Source: JADCRZ01 sp965200945 (GTDB lineage Bacteria; Bacteroidota; Bacteroidia; Chitinophagales; Chitinophagaceae). Taken from it: 64,000 bases of DNA. This document shows positions 24,839 through 34,084 of the stretch, in pieces. The first letter of the stretch is position 1, and each line of letters starts with the position of its first letter. A model generated the notes under the pieces. The model ran no database searches. It saw only the letters and a program-made list of their open reading frames with translations, and was not told the origin of the DNA. A program made the translations under genes and the position numbers. The DNA lies in NCBI GenBank assembly GCA_965200945.1, contig OZ241749.1, positions 3,100,001 through 3,164,000 on the forward strand. The letters are read 5' to 3'.

Positions 24839-27193
24839 ATGAAAGAGATCGTACTCTGTTGCCTGCTGCTGCTGGCGGGCGCTATGTTGTTGGAAACCAG
24901 CGCGCAGAAAAAACTGCTCATCCTTGGATCGTCTACTTCTTCCTGTTATAATATTTCTTACGACAGCTGCTATGTCGGCCGCCTGCAACGCTACTTCCAG
25001 CAGGCGGGCCAGCCCGTGGTGATCGACGACCGCGCCGTGGCCGGCGACAATTGCTACCATGGCATGCCTACCAGCTACACCCCTCCCGCCGGCCGCAACG
25101 GCGCCAGGTCTTATAATAACATTACCGACGGACTCCAGGGCAACCCCGACATTGTACTGGTGAACTACCCTTCCAACGGGTACGATGATTTCAGCGTAGA
25201 CGAGGTGATGTTCTGCCTGCGCACCATCAAACAGACCGCCAACAACGCCGGCAAACCCTGCTACATCACTACCAGCCAGCCCCGCTCCCAACCGGCCAGT
25301 TTTCAGACACCGGCCGTGCGGCAGAAAATGCAGCAGATCAGAGACAACGTCCTCAACGAGTTCGGCGCCTATGCCATCAATTTCTGGGACCGCATCGTAA
25401 ACCCGGCCGACAATTCCCTGCAGCCCATCTACAACTCGGGCGACGGCACGCACCTCACCGCAGCCGGCCACCAGGTCCTGTTCGAGCAGGTAGTGGCAAA
25501 AAACCTGTTTGCCACCGCGCAAACGGGCAACCTCTCGTACCGCTACTATGAAGGCAACTGGAACCAACTCCCTGATTTCAACGCGCTCACGCCCGTGAAG
25601 ACCGGCTCCTCGCCCAACATCAGTCTGGCCCCCCGGAACCAGGACGACTATTTCGGTTTCGTATGGGAAGGCACCATCAACATACCGGCAGCCGGCACCT
25701 ATACCTTCGAAACCAATTCCGACGACGGCAGCAAATTCTATTTCAACTCCCTGTATGCCAACAACGCAACGGCCCTGGTAAACAACGACGGCGCACACGG
25801 AGCCATCAGCGCCTCCGGATCGGTGTATGTGCCCGCCGCCGGGGCGTATCCGGTCGCGATCACTTTCTTTGAAAAAAATGGCGGAGAACAGATGCAGCTG
25901 TTCTGGAGCGGCCCCGGCATCAGCCGCCAGCCCGTTCCGGACGCGGCCTTTGGAAAAGCGCCGGCAACGCCTGCCGGCGGCGGTCTTACCTATCAGTACT
26001 TCGAAGGGAGCTGGAACAACCTGCCCGACTTTTCAGGCATCACCCCCCTTAAGTCAGGCACTGCCTCCAACCTCGATCTCTCTGTTCGTTCCCGCGACAC
26101 TTACTACGCCATCCAGTGGACCGGTTCTATCACCATCCCCACCGATGGCAATTACACCTTCGAAACCATCTCCGACGATGGCTCCATGGTCTATATCGGC
26201 AACAACCTGCCACTCGTCGTGAACAACGACGGCCAGCACGGGGTGCTGTCACGCGCTGGTTCTACCTACCTGGCTGCAGGCACTTACCCCGTGAAGATCG
26301 CCTTCATGAACGCCTGCTGCGATGGCACCATGCAGCTGTACTGGACGGGCCCTGGCATCAGCCGCCAGCTCGTGCCCAACTCGGCCTTCTTAAAGACAGG
26401 GACGCCGCCGGTTTCATCTACAGGACTGAACTACAAATACTATGAAGGGGATTTTTCGGCGCTGCCCAATTTCAATGCCCTTGCACCCGTAAAGACCGGC
26501 ACCAGCGCCAACCTCGATATTACCGTGCGCAACGCCGGGGTCAACGACCGGTTTGCGTTTATGTGGACGGGTTCCATCAACCTGCCGTCCGCCGGCACGT
26601 ACACTTTCGAGACCATCTCCGATGACGGCAGCAAAGTTTACTTCAATACACCTTATTCTGCCGGCGCCTCCGCCCTCGTCAACAACGACGGAGCGCACGG
26701 CCCCGCTTCGGTAAGCGGCACCGTGACCGTACCCTCGGCAGGGCAGTACCCCATCACCATCACCTATTTTGAAAAAGACGGCGGTGAAACCATGCAGCTG
26801 TACTGGACAGGCCCGGGCATCAGCCGACAGATCATTCCGAATTCCGCCTACTCCACCGCCAGCGCGGTCTCATCGCAGGCTTTCAGCTCGTTGTCCAAGC
26901 TCACAACAGCCGATGTTCCGGCCGGAGGCGGGATCCATCTCTATCCCAATCCTTTTTCGCAAAGTTTTACCATCGATTATGTAAACGGCAATGGACAATC
27001 AAAGGCAGTGCTGGACATTTATGACCTGAACGGCCTGCTTGTTTACACTTACCAGCCTGCAAGCCTGAACGCCGGCCTCAACCGCTGGACGGTGAAAATT
27101 GCCGACAAAAAACTCGGCGCAGGAATGTACATGGCGCAATTGAAGATCGGCGGTGTACCGGTGAAAACGATGAAGCTGGTGAAGATGCGATAA
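24839..27193 (+). CDS. Secreted SGNH/GDSL-like hydrolase with three PA14 domains and T9SS sorting domain
   Basis: The 784-residue protein has a signal peptide (about 1-22). An SGNH hydrolase follows (about 24-225), with the serine block as ILGSSTSSCYN (GSS instead of the usual GDS), an Asn block in VNYPSNGYDD and the Asp/His block DGTHLTAAGH. Three PA14-like domains come next (about 230-370, 382-517, 527-670), then a type IX sorting domain (about 695-784, IHLYPNPFSQSF). SGNH enzymes of this sort remove acetyl or other acyl groups from polysaccharides; the PA14 domains probably bind glycans at the cell surface. The middle PA14 is the one closest to those of the divergent neighbour. Confidence 0.85.
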   Translation: MKEIVLCCLLLLAGAMLLETSAQKKLLILGSSTSSCYNISYDSCYVGRLQRYFQQAGQPVVIDDRAVAGDNCYHGMPTSYTPPAGRNGARSYNNITDGLQGNPDIVLVNYPSNGYDDFSVDEVMFCLRTIKQTANNAGKPCYITTSQPRSQPASFQTPAVRQKMQQIRDNVLNEFGAYAINFWDRIVNPADNSLQPIYNSGDGTHLTAAGHQVLFEQVVAKNLFATAQTGNLSYRYYEGNWNQLPDFNALTPVKTGSSPNISLAPRNQDDYFGFVWEGTINIPAAGTYTFETNSDDGSKFYFNSLYANNATALVNNDGAHGAISASGSVYVPAAGAYPVAITFFEKNGGEQMQLFWSGPGISRQPVPDAAFGKAPATPAGGGLTYQYFEGSWNNLPDFSGITPLKSGTASNLDLSVRSRDTYYAIQWTGSITIPTDGNYTFETISDDGSMVYIGNNLPLVVNNDGQHGVLSRAGSTYLAAGTYPVKIAFMNACCDGTMQLYWTGPGISRQLVPNSAFLKTGTPPVSSTGLNYKYYEGDFSALPNFNALAPVKTGTSANLDITVRNAGVNDRFAFMWTGSINLPSAGTYTFETISDDGSKVYFNTPYSAGASALVNNDGAHGPASVSGTVTVPSAGQYPITITYFEKDGGETMQLYWTGPGISRQIIPNSAYSTASAVSSQAFSSLSKLTTADVPAGGGIHLYPNPFSQSFTIDYVNGNGQSKAVLDIYDLNGLLVYTYQPASLNAGLNRWTVKIADKKLGAGMYMAQLKIGGVPVKTMKLVKMR

Positions 27194-27246
27194 TCTCACC
27201 GTAGGTTCTGACATCCGCGCTGCCCGCAGCTTGTTTCCCTGTGACT

Positions 27247-28869
27247 CTAAGTCCCCGCCTGCACATACGGCACCCTGGCAAATATCTCCCGCTCTGCGCC
27301 GCGTGGATCGTCGGCCATGTGCGGCGGCACGTTAAAGACCATGGTCTGCCTGCGCGGCAAGGTATAGGGTTGCCAGTTGGGGATCAGCTTGTTGTTCGGA
27401 TTGCCGGTGCGGGCAAAGGCAAGGAATGTTTCGCTCATGATATCAGCCATCGGCTGGGCCTGCGGGCCGGTTGCCGTAGCACCGGGCATGGCGATGTTAT
27501 CAAACACCAGCTGGATGTCCGACGCATGGGGCGCGCCGGCCTTTCCGCCATCTTTGGGAGTGGCCCAATCCAGCTGGTAGGCATACGCCGGGGAGCCTGA
27601 TCGGGCGCGTTCCTCCGCTTCGATGATGGCGCCGCGCCATGAACGCGAAGCGGTGGTGATGGCAAACAGCAGGTCGCTCGCCGACAGCCGGGGATATAGC
27701 TTCCGGTACTGCGCGATCACGGCTTCGGGCTGTATATCGACGCGCATGTTGGGCACCAGTTTTTCCGGCAGCTGCTCCCAGGTAACGGTATAATTGGAGG
27801 GATCGCCACCCAGGAAGGCGCGTGTTTCATCGTGGGTGTTGCCGATCATCATCGGGATGCGGGCCGACTGTGCCGGCGCATCCGGGTAAAAAGGATGACG
27901 CAGCAGCGAACGTTCGTCGAGCACGGGTGCAAACGAGATACCGCCAAAGGAGAGCACCGGGTCCTTGGTGCCCAGCGCTTCCACGATCTTTTCATAAGGG
28001 ATGGAGCGAATTTCACCGGCACGGCCGGGCGGCAGTTTCAGGGCATCCAGCAACGCATGCCCCCGCAGCGTTGCATTCAGCGGACCGCTGGCCGTCACCT
28101 GCTGCCCGCTCATGGTGGCTGCCCGGTGAAACAACCCTTTGGCAGCCGGCATCGCCATCAGCGTAGCGATCTTGGCGCCCCCGCCCGACTGACCAAACAC
28201 CATAATGTTACCGGGATCGCCGCCGAAACTGGTGATGTTTGCTTTCACCCAGTTCAGGGCCAGCACCAGGTCAAGCTGGCCCGCATTGCCCGAGTCGGCC
28301 AGTTCAGCACCACCGAAGCGGGCGAGGTAGAGATAACCGAATGCATTGAGCCGGTGATTTACCGACACCACTACCACGTCACCGCGCCGGCACAATCGCA
28401 CGCCATCGTACAGCGGGCTCGACCCCGATCCGCCGGAATAAGCGCCGCCATGGATATAGAACATCACCGGCCTCTTTTTGCCATCACGCAGAGCCGGCGT
28501 GAACACATTCAGAAAGAGGCAATCCTCGCTCATCGCTTCGCCGCCCCTCGACTGCTGCGGAGAAGAAGCGCCATACTGCAGGGCGTCGCGCACGCCGGTC
28601 CATTTTTCGGGCGGCAGCGGCGCCTCGAAGCGCCTGCCCGAAGTATCCGCTCCATACCGGATGCCTTTGAACACCTGGATGCCGTTGTCTGTATATCCGC
28701 GCACAGAGCCATAGGAGGTAGCCGCTACCGGCGATCCATCCTGTTTGGCAGACCCCGCGAAGAGCGGTTGCGCAAATAAACCTGCGCCGGCCAGTCCGGA
28801 AGCCAGGAAAGCAGACTGTTGCAGAAAATCGCGTCGGGTGAGCTGCGGCGTCGGATCGTTTTTTTTCAT
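27247..28869 (-). CDS. Type B carboxylesterase with Tat-like signal
   Basis: ATG 28869 gives 540 residues starting with a twin-arginine signal (TRRDFLQQSAFLASGLAGAG). The fold is that of carboxylesterase family B: YGSVRGY, EDCLFLNVFTP, the oxyanion segment FYIHGGAYSGGSG, the nucleophile elbow FGQSGGGAK, an acidic residue in GNTHDETRAF and His in GAPHASDIQLVF. The substrates of such bacterial esterases are diverse carboxylic esters. A longer in-frame start at 28905 would put residues before the signal and is less likely. It is convergent with the SGNH gene and appears to be a single-gene unit. Confidence 0.9.
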   Translation of the reverse strand: MKKNDPTPQLTRRDFLQQSAFLASGLAGAGLFAQPLFAGSAKQDGSPVAATSYGSVRGYTDNGIQVFKGIRYGADTSGRRFEAPLPPEKWTGVRDALQYGASSPQQSRGGEAMSEDCLFLNVFTPALRDGKKRPVMFYIHGGAYSGGSGSSPLYDGVRLCRRGDVVVVSVNHRLNAFGYLYLARFGGAELADSGNAGQLDLVLALNWVKANITSFGGDPGNIMVFGQSGGGAKIATLMAMPAAKGLFHRAATMSGQQVTASGPLNATLRGHALLDALKLPPGRAGEIRSIPYEKIVEALGTKDPVLSFGGISFAPVLDERSLLRHPFYPDAPAQSARIPMMIGNTHDETRAFLGGDPSNYTVTWEQLPEKLVPNMRVDIQPEAVIAQYRKLYPRLSASDLLFAITTASRSWRGAIIEAEERARSGSPAYAYQLDWATPKDGGKAGAPHASDIQLVFDNIAMPGATATGPQAQPMADIMSETFLAFARTGNPNNKLIPNWQPYTLPRRQTMVFNVPPHMADDPRGAEREIFARVPYVQAGT

Positions 28870-29135
28870 ATGTGCAATGCGTTGGAGATGAAAAAGCCAT
28901 GTCACTCAAAGCTACTTATTTGCGGGTGGAGTAAAAAGGCATAGGAACCCGATGCCGGCAGAATTTTCCGTGTGGTGATGGAAATAAAGAGGGAGGAGGA
29001 AACAGATTACAGCGCCGCCATGCGTAAGCCGGTAAAGAGCCTGCGGACGGAGTGAACTTCCGGCGCTTGAATCAATGAACCCGCAGTTGTTGAAGATGCG
29101 CTATAAAACAAGCATGCACGTAACATCCGGCCGCC

Positions 29136-30248
29136 TTAAAAACTCTGTATCCACCTGAATGCCGGGGTTACACCTTTGAAGAACCGGTTGAAGTAGAAGG
29201 CCGGCTCCAGCTTGGTTTTGCCGCCGGCGACCGACAGGCGGCCCGCTCCCACACGGAATGTATTCTTTGCCAAAAATTCCCCCTGCCGGTTTACAAGGTA
29301 GCCGAGCGACATGATGAACAGCAGGTGCGACTCGAGGCGGGGATTGTTGTCCTGTATCATGCCCTGTCCCCAGGTAAGCGTCACAAAATCGTTGCGGTAA
29401 GTTTTGAGCGTGCCCTGGCCGTTACGGGCAAACAGGAAATTAGGATCCCAGGACACGATGATATCGCGCTTGAAAAAACTGTTGCCGATGATCAGTCCGC
29501 CGCCAAGGCTGAAGGAAGGGACAAAATACGCTTTGTAGTTCTGGGCATCTACGGAGAACCGGAAATTGATATAATTACCGTCTGCAATACCGCCTCTTGG
29601 CCTCCGGGAAGTAATGGCAGGGTCGGCCTTCAGCCGGGCCGTCCACCAGCCGCCGGAGTTGATCCACGTATCGTTCATATGGGTGATCAGCGTTTGCATG
29701 TGGAGGTTCACGCTTCCGTCCATATATTTCGACAGATCAGACAGGTCGTTGAGAAAAAAGCTGACGCGGTACCGGCGGCTCGTCCTGAATCCCTTTCGCA
29801 GGGTATATTTTGCGTAGTAGTTGACCGTTCCCATAAAGTTGATGGTATCCTGCTCCAGCTTCAGCGCCGCAATGTCGCCCTGCTGTACCAGGAAACTCGA
29901 CCCCTTGGGTGCGTAATGCAGGATCCTGATCTTTTTTCTGCCGGCTGTATCAACCGTATAATCGATGCGCCTCGAATCTATTTCATCGGTGAGCGAATCT
30001 TTCAGGGACGCAATATCGGTCATGAACACCCGAAGTACAGAGTCCATGTTGGCAAACAGGCGAAGGTCATCGTTGTTGACCAGTTCTATCTGCAGCTTGT
30101 TCCCTTTTCCCAGGTCGATCACAAACCTGCGCTGGGCGTAGGTCGCTGACCATCCGAATGTTTTGTCTGCTGCAGTAGTTTGCGACTGGGCAAAAAGAGT
30201 CCCTGTGATGCTTGCTGCAAGCATCATGCAATACAAAAACTTTTTCAT
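29136..30248 (-). CDS. Unrecognised envelope protein, third gene of an ECF sigma operon
   Basis: This 370-residue protein has a signal peptide (about 1-20, ending LFAQ). The middle part is rich in beta-strand-like alternation, and it ends in phenylalanine (WIQSF), as outer-membrane barrels do. I see no known domain. The N-terminal half has a stretch NMDSVLRVFMTDIASLKDSL that looks helical. It follows the anti-sigma-like gene by 6 bp, so all three genes are probably co-transcribed, and this product may be the sensor input or the target of the sigma system. Confidence 0.75.
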   Translation of the reverse strand: MKKFLYCMMLAASITGTLFAQSQTTAADKTFGWSATYAQRRFVIDLGKGNKLQIELVNNDDLRLFANMDSVLRVFMTDIASLKDSLTDEIDSRRIDYTVDTAGRKKIRILHYAPKGSSFLVQQGDIAALKLEQDTINFMGTVNYYAKYTLRKGFRTSRRYRVSFFLNDLSDLSKYMDGSVNLHMQTLITHMNDTWINSGGWWTARLKADPAITSRRPRGGIADGNYINFRFSVDAQNYKAYFVPSFSLGGGLIIGNSFFKRDIIVSWDPNFLFARNGQGTLKTYRNDFVTLTWGQGMIQDNNPRLESHLLFIMSLGYLVNRQGEFLAKNTFRVGAGRLSVAGGKTKLEPAFYFNRFFKGVTPAFRWIQSF

Positions 30249-30254
30249 GTAAGG

Positions 30255-30953
30255 CTAGTTTGAGGAGAGTTTTACTTTTAAGATATCATCCGAGGTGTTG
30301 CGGGTAATAAAGAATTTGGATAGGTCTTCGGTGTTGGAAAGTTTCGCCTGCAGGTAAGGGGCACCGGCAGTACGCGCAAGCGGTGTTTCGGCAGGAGCCA
30401 CGCCCAGCTCGTTCAGGTGCACGATCCTTAATTTTTTCTGCACCGGCAGAACAGCGAGCGCATGCTGTGTGTCTGCTGAAGGCTGTGTTGGCAAGGTGAC
30501 CGCAGGCGATGGCAAGTCGGGCAGATCCTGTTTTACAATCACCGCAGCAGGGGGAGGAACCGCACCGGCCGTACGCAGACCACTTTTTGTTCTCACTGGC
30601 GCGTTCAAGGATTTTTTCTGCACCCCTTGCGGCACAGCAACCATAGCCTGCTGCTCAGGGGCTGGCACCGGCACCGTGGCCCTTGTTGCGGGTGGCGGGA
30701 GTTGCTTGCCGTCGGTCAGTCTGCCGTGCGGCTGTTTACCATGCATCCACCACACCGCCATCACAAACAGCAGGGTGGCCGCAGCGGCAGCCCAGTACGG
30801 CACAACACTTTTCCTGCGCGGCTTTTTCTGCAGGCGCACCTGCAGCCTGTTCCAGGCAGCTTCTTTATCGATCGCTGCTTCACCGGGCAGCACGGTCAGC
30901 TCATCCAGCGCGTTCCGCCACTGCAACGGCTCACCGGCTCTTTCGTCTTCCAT
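30255..30953 (-). CDS. Probable membrane anti-sigma factor
   Basis: The 232-residue protein has an N-terminal cytoplasmic region of about 50 residues, one membrane helix (about 52-70, VVPYWAAAAATLLFVMAVWW) and a proline/alanine/valine-rich periplasmic part. This is the layout of Bacteroidota anti-sigma factors, although no zinc-binding HxxxCxxC motif is present. It overlaps the sigma factor gene by 23 bp, which strongly supports the pairing. Its conserved C-terminal end (DDILKVKLSSN) is of unknown function. Confidence 0.65.
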   Translation of the reverse strand: MEDERAGEPLQWRNALDELTVLPGEAAIDKEAAWNRLQVRLQKKPRRKSVVPYWAAAAATLLFVMAVWWMHGKQPHGRLTDGKQLPPPATRATVPVPAPEQQAMVAVPQGVQKKSLNAPVRTKSGLRTAGAVPPPAAVIVKQDLPDLPSPAVTLPTQPSADTQHALAVLPVQKKLRIVHLNELGVAPAETPLARTAGAPYLQAKLSNTEDLSKFFITRNTSDDILKVKLSSN

Positions 30954-31485
30954 AATCTGTCTGGTTTTTCGTCAGCATTTTTTGTAAAAGGGTTTTCGCC
31001 TTGCTCAGCTGCGACCGCGAAGTGCTTTCCGTGATGCCCAGCAATTCTGCCACTTCCCCGTGCGTCATGCCTTCGATCGCAACCAGGTTGAACACGGTAC
31101 GGTATCCGACCGGCAGCTGCAGCACCAGCTGAAAGATCTCCGCGGCAGATAAACTGGCCAGCACTTCTTCCTGCACCGGCATTTCGTGCGCATCGGATTC
31201 AGCTACAATGGTAAAGGCCGTTTTTTTCCGCAGGAACCGGAGGCATTCGTTCACCATGATCTTTTTCAGCCAGGCATATGTGGCCGCTTCTCCCTGGTAC
31301 TGGAAATCACCGAGGTGATGAAAGAACCGGTAAAAGCCATCCAGCATGCGCTCCTCCGCATCTTCCCCGCTTTTTACATAGCGGCGGCAGACCAGCAGCA
31401 TCCTGTCGGCATACTGGTAGAACAGGCATTTCTGCGCGGCGGCGCTGCCCTGCCTGGCTTCCCTGATCAGTTCCTGTCCATCCAT
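30931..31485 (-). CDS. ECF-type RNA polymerase sigma factor
   Basis: The 184-residue protein shows sigma region 2 (about 25-90, with DAEERMLDGFYRFFHHLGDF and AYAWLKKIMVNECLRFLRKK) and region 4 (about 120-170, LPVGYRTVFNLVAIEGMTH followed by the helix-turn-helix EVAELLGITESTSRSQLSKAK). It recruits RNA polymerase to a small regulon, typically including its own operon. It is first of three genes, before the anti-sigma and the envelope protein. Confidence 0.93.
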   Translation of the reverse strand: MDGQELIREARQGSAAAQKCLFYQYADRMLLVCRRYVKSGEDAEERMLDGFYRFFHHLGDFQYQGEAATYAWLKKIMVNECLRFLRKKTAFTIVAESDAHEMPVQEEVLASLSAAEIFQLVLQLPVGYRTVFNLVAIEGMTHGEVAELLGITESTSRSQLSKAKTLLQKMLTKNQTDYGRRKSR

Positions 31486-31674
31486 CGGTTGATACTCTTA
31501 AGCGGTTACATGGAGATGAATGCATTTTACACAGAAAGTGCTGCCTGAGGAAATGAAAAAAGTTTTGGAAGGAGTGCAAAGGCAGGCATCCGGCCTGTTA
31601 ATCTGTTTGTAAGATTTGAAAAAGCAGGTGATCTGCCGGATGGGCGTATTAAATTTAAAGAACAACCCACGTGT

Positions 31675-32109
31675 ATGATCCTCGGCAGAACAACTTTTTT
31701 CCTGATCCTGGCTGTTGTATGCATTGTTCCGTTTGCCGGCCGCAATATATGGTGGCTGATCAGGTCCGAAAAGGCGACCGGGGAGATGCGGTTCATGGGA
31801 AAAGATTTTGCCGGACAGCTGCCGGTGCAATATCCGATCATCCGGTTCAGGTTTGGAAAAGACACGTTGTGGTTCAGGGGGCCGTCGAATATCATGTATC
31901 AGAAAGGCGAGCTGGTGCCTGTCCGCTACCAGAAAAAAGATCCGGCAGATGCACGGGTGGCCACTTTTGCAGGGATATGGGTCACTTCCCTCATCATTGC
32001 CAGCCCCTTTCTGCTGATCCTCCTGATCACATACCTGCATCCGCTGATCGTTCCCAGGCAGTCGAAGATCGCCCTGGTCAGAAAAAAGCCTTTTCTCAGG
32101 CTGGTATAG
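31675..32109 (+). CDS. DUF3592-type membrane protein
   Basis: The 144-residue protein has one N-terminal and one C-terminal membrane helix. Between them is a small domain with YPIIRFRFGKDT and KGELVPVRYQKKDPADARV, the pattern of DUF3592 proteins (V.Y.P.DP..A.I). The function is unknown; these occur in the inner membrane. It is convergent with the LytTR regulator, ending 6 bp from it. Confidence 0.75.
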   Translation: MILGRTTFFLILAVVCIVPFAGRNIWWLIRSEKATGEMRFMGKDFAGQLPVQYPIIRFRFGKDTLWFRGPSNIMYQKGELVPVRYQKKDPADARVATFAGIWVTSLIIASPFLLILLITYLHPLIVPRQSKIALVRKKPFLRLV

Positions 32110-32115
32110 ATCGGT

Positions 32116-32844
32116 TTAGAAGATCAGCTTTCGCAGGTTGTCCATATAACCCCGGCTCACCACCACCTTGTCGCTGGTCTCCATCAGCACATCATAGCTG
32201 CCCGGAAATTTGTTTACTTCTTTTATAAAACTGACGTTGATGATGGCCGAACGGTGTACCCGAATAAAGCGCTCGGGATCGAGCTTGGTTTCGAGCGTGC
32301 TGATGCCGAAATTGCTGAGGTAATTCTCTTTGAGCGTATACAGTTTGGAATAGTCGCCGTTGGCTTCTATCCATGCGATGTCGGCCGTGGCGATGTTCAC
32401 CAGTTTGCGTGCCGACTGCACCAGGATGCGTTCGGGATAGCGCATCTGGTCCATCACCAGCTTTTCGGCCAGCGGCTGGATGCTGTTGGCCACCTGCGCC
32501 TCCCTCACCCTTTCCACCGCCTGCCGGAACCTGACCTGCGTATACGGTTTCAGCAGGTAATCCACCGCATGCACTTCAAAAGCCTGCAGCGCAAACCGGT
32601 CGTATGCGGTGGAGAAAATGATCTGCGGGATCTCTTCTAGGTGCGGCAGCACTTCAAACCCGTTCATTCCGGGCATCTGCACATCGAGAAAGATGAGGTC
32701 GGGTTTAAATTCGTTGATGAGCCGCACGGCATCCACGCCGTTGTTGGCTTCGGCGATCAGCACCAGCTCCGGGTAGTGCGACAGGTACTCGCTGATCAGT
32801 TTGCGGCCCGCCGCCTCATCATCCACCACAATCACTTTTTTCAT
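32116..32844 (-). CDS. LytTR-family response regulator
   Basis: The 242-residue protein has a receiver domain (about 1-120; phosphoacceptor in DLIFLDVQMPGMNGFEV, conserved Thr in IIFSTAYDRFALQAF, Lys in LLKPY) and a LytTR DNA-binding domain (about 140-242, IAWIEANGDYSKLY and FIRVHRSAIINVSFI). LytTR proteins usually bind two direct repeats about two helical turns apart. It overlaps its kinase gene by four bases, so the pair is translated together. Confidence 0.94.
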   Translation of the reverse strand: MKKVIVVDDEAAGRKLISEYLSHYPELVLIAEANNGVDAVRLINEFKPDLIFLDVQMPGMNGFEVLPHLEEIPQIIFSTAYDRFALQAFEVHAVDYLLKPYTQVRFRQAVERVREAQVANSIQPLAEKLVMDQMRYPERILVQSARKLVNIATADIAWIEANGDYSKLYTLKENYLSNFGISTLETKLDPERFIRVHRSAIINVSFIKEVNKFPGSYDVLMETSDKVVVSRGYMDNLRKLIF

Positions 32845-33914
32845 CCCAGTTGAAAATTTATGGTTAAGCCATGCGGCAGGCTATCGGAGAACTGCAGGCT
32901 GGTGCCAAACATCTTGTTGAGCCGCAGCGCGGTATTTGTCAGTCCGGTCCCCTTCCCGATCAGGGCTTCTTTCTGCGGGGCTCCAGGCCCCGTATCGGAA
33001 ATGCTGAACGCAAGGTGATTTGCCTTGCGCGTCACCGTTACAGCGATCTTTCCGCCTTCTATCATGGTGGCGATGCCGTGTTTCACCGCGTTCTCCACCA
33101 GCGGCTGTATCAGCATCGGCGGCACCATCCGGTCGAGCAATTCCTCATCGGCCTGTATGTCTATCTCAAGCCTTTCCTGGAAACGCGCCTTTTCGAGGTG
33201 CAGGTATTTACGCGTAAACTCCAGCTCTTCGCGGAGCGGAACGAGCTCTTCCTTCGACGCCTGCAGCACATAGCGGAACAAGTCGGACAGCTCCGCGATC
33301 ATCTGGCGCGTCTCTTCCATCTGCGGGGGCACCGAGGCATTGATGGTATTGAACACATTATACAGAAAATGCGGATTGAGCTGCGCCTTCAGGGTAGCCA
33401 GCTCGCTTTTCAACGCCGCTTCGCGCAGTACCGCTTCCAGCCGCTGCTTGCGTTCGTTCTCCTTGAAATAGACATAGGCATGCATCACGCCGAACGCCAG
33501 GATGTAGAACAGTGCCGTGATATACACATCCCATACCTGTGCAATATCCGTGAGGTGAAACATTCCCAGCGCTTCGGTGATCAGGTAATACAGCTTTTGC
33601 CAGGTGAACACGAACAGCGGCAGCGAGATGCAGTGGATGAGCAGCCTTTTCGACAGCGAGATGAGCCGCAGCCTGCGGAACAGGAGCCACCAGATCGGCA
33701 GGCACAGCGCCAGCTTGAGCAGGTAGTCGACCCCGCCCCAGTTCATGAAGCCTTTGGGATTAAAATAAGGGTCCGCTCCGGCGCTGTGCCCGCCGCGGTT
33801 GAACCAGAGGGCCGAATAATACATGGCCGCCAGCACGCCCAGACAGCAGATGGATACGATCACTTCCCAGGCGAACGGTTGCAGAAAAGGTTTACGGGAT
33901 TTCACGGAGTGCAT
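32841..33914 (-). CDS. LytS/YehU-type sensor histidine kinase
   Basis: The 357-residue protein has four membrane helices in the first 150 residues, a short coiled segment, a His_kinase domain with QLNPHFLYNVFNTINAS (phospho-His in NPHFLYN) and a HATPase with ENAVKHGI and DTGPGA. There is no large sensor domain, so the stimulus is likely sensed in or at the membrane. It is the first gene of the pair with the LytTR regulator, and divergent from the TonB receptor at 34085. Confidence 0.93.
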   Translation of the reverse strand: MHSVKSRKPFLQPFAWEVIVSICCLGVLAAMYYSALWFNRGGHSAGADPYFNPKGFMNWGGVDYLLKLALCLPIWWLLFRRLRLISLSKRLLIHCISLPLFVFTWQKLYYLITEALGMFHLTDIAQVWDVYITALFYILAFGVMHAYVYFKENERKQRLEAVLREAALKSELATLKAQLNPHFLYNVFNTINASVPPQMEETRQMIAELSDLFRYVLQASKEELVPLREELEFTRKYLHLEKARFQERLEIDIQADEELLDRMVPPMLIQPLVENAVKHGIATMIEGGKIAVTVTRKANHLAFSISDTGPGAPQKEALIGKGTGLTNTALRLNKMFGTSLQFSDSLPHGLTINFQLG

Positions 33915-33962
33915 TATATAGCTACAAATTAAGGAGGATCGGCGATAAGTACGGGCAGTTTC

Positions 33963-34012
33963 CGCCGAATGGCATTATTCGTCGCCGGATGGCACCATGG
34001 TCGCCCGGCGAC
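33963..34012. promoter_or_regulatory. Tandem direct repeats plus dyad between LytTR kinase and TonB receptor, candidate operator
   Basis: Two 16-base direct repeats CGCCGAATGGCATTAT (33963) and CGCCGGATGGCACCAT (33983) are spaced exactly 20 bp apart. A perfect 8-bp inverted repeat (GTCGCCGG at 33981, CCGGCGAC at 34005) overlaps the second copy. The 20-bp period suits a LytTR dimer (inference). The site is 49 bp from the kinase start and 73 bp from the receptor start, so it could control both. Confidence 0.45.
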
Positions 34013-34084
34013 CGGATAGGCCGTTCAACGGAAGTCGCTTTCTGCACCACGGGCAAATAGGCAGTTTTGTGTCAAATTGAAAAT

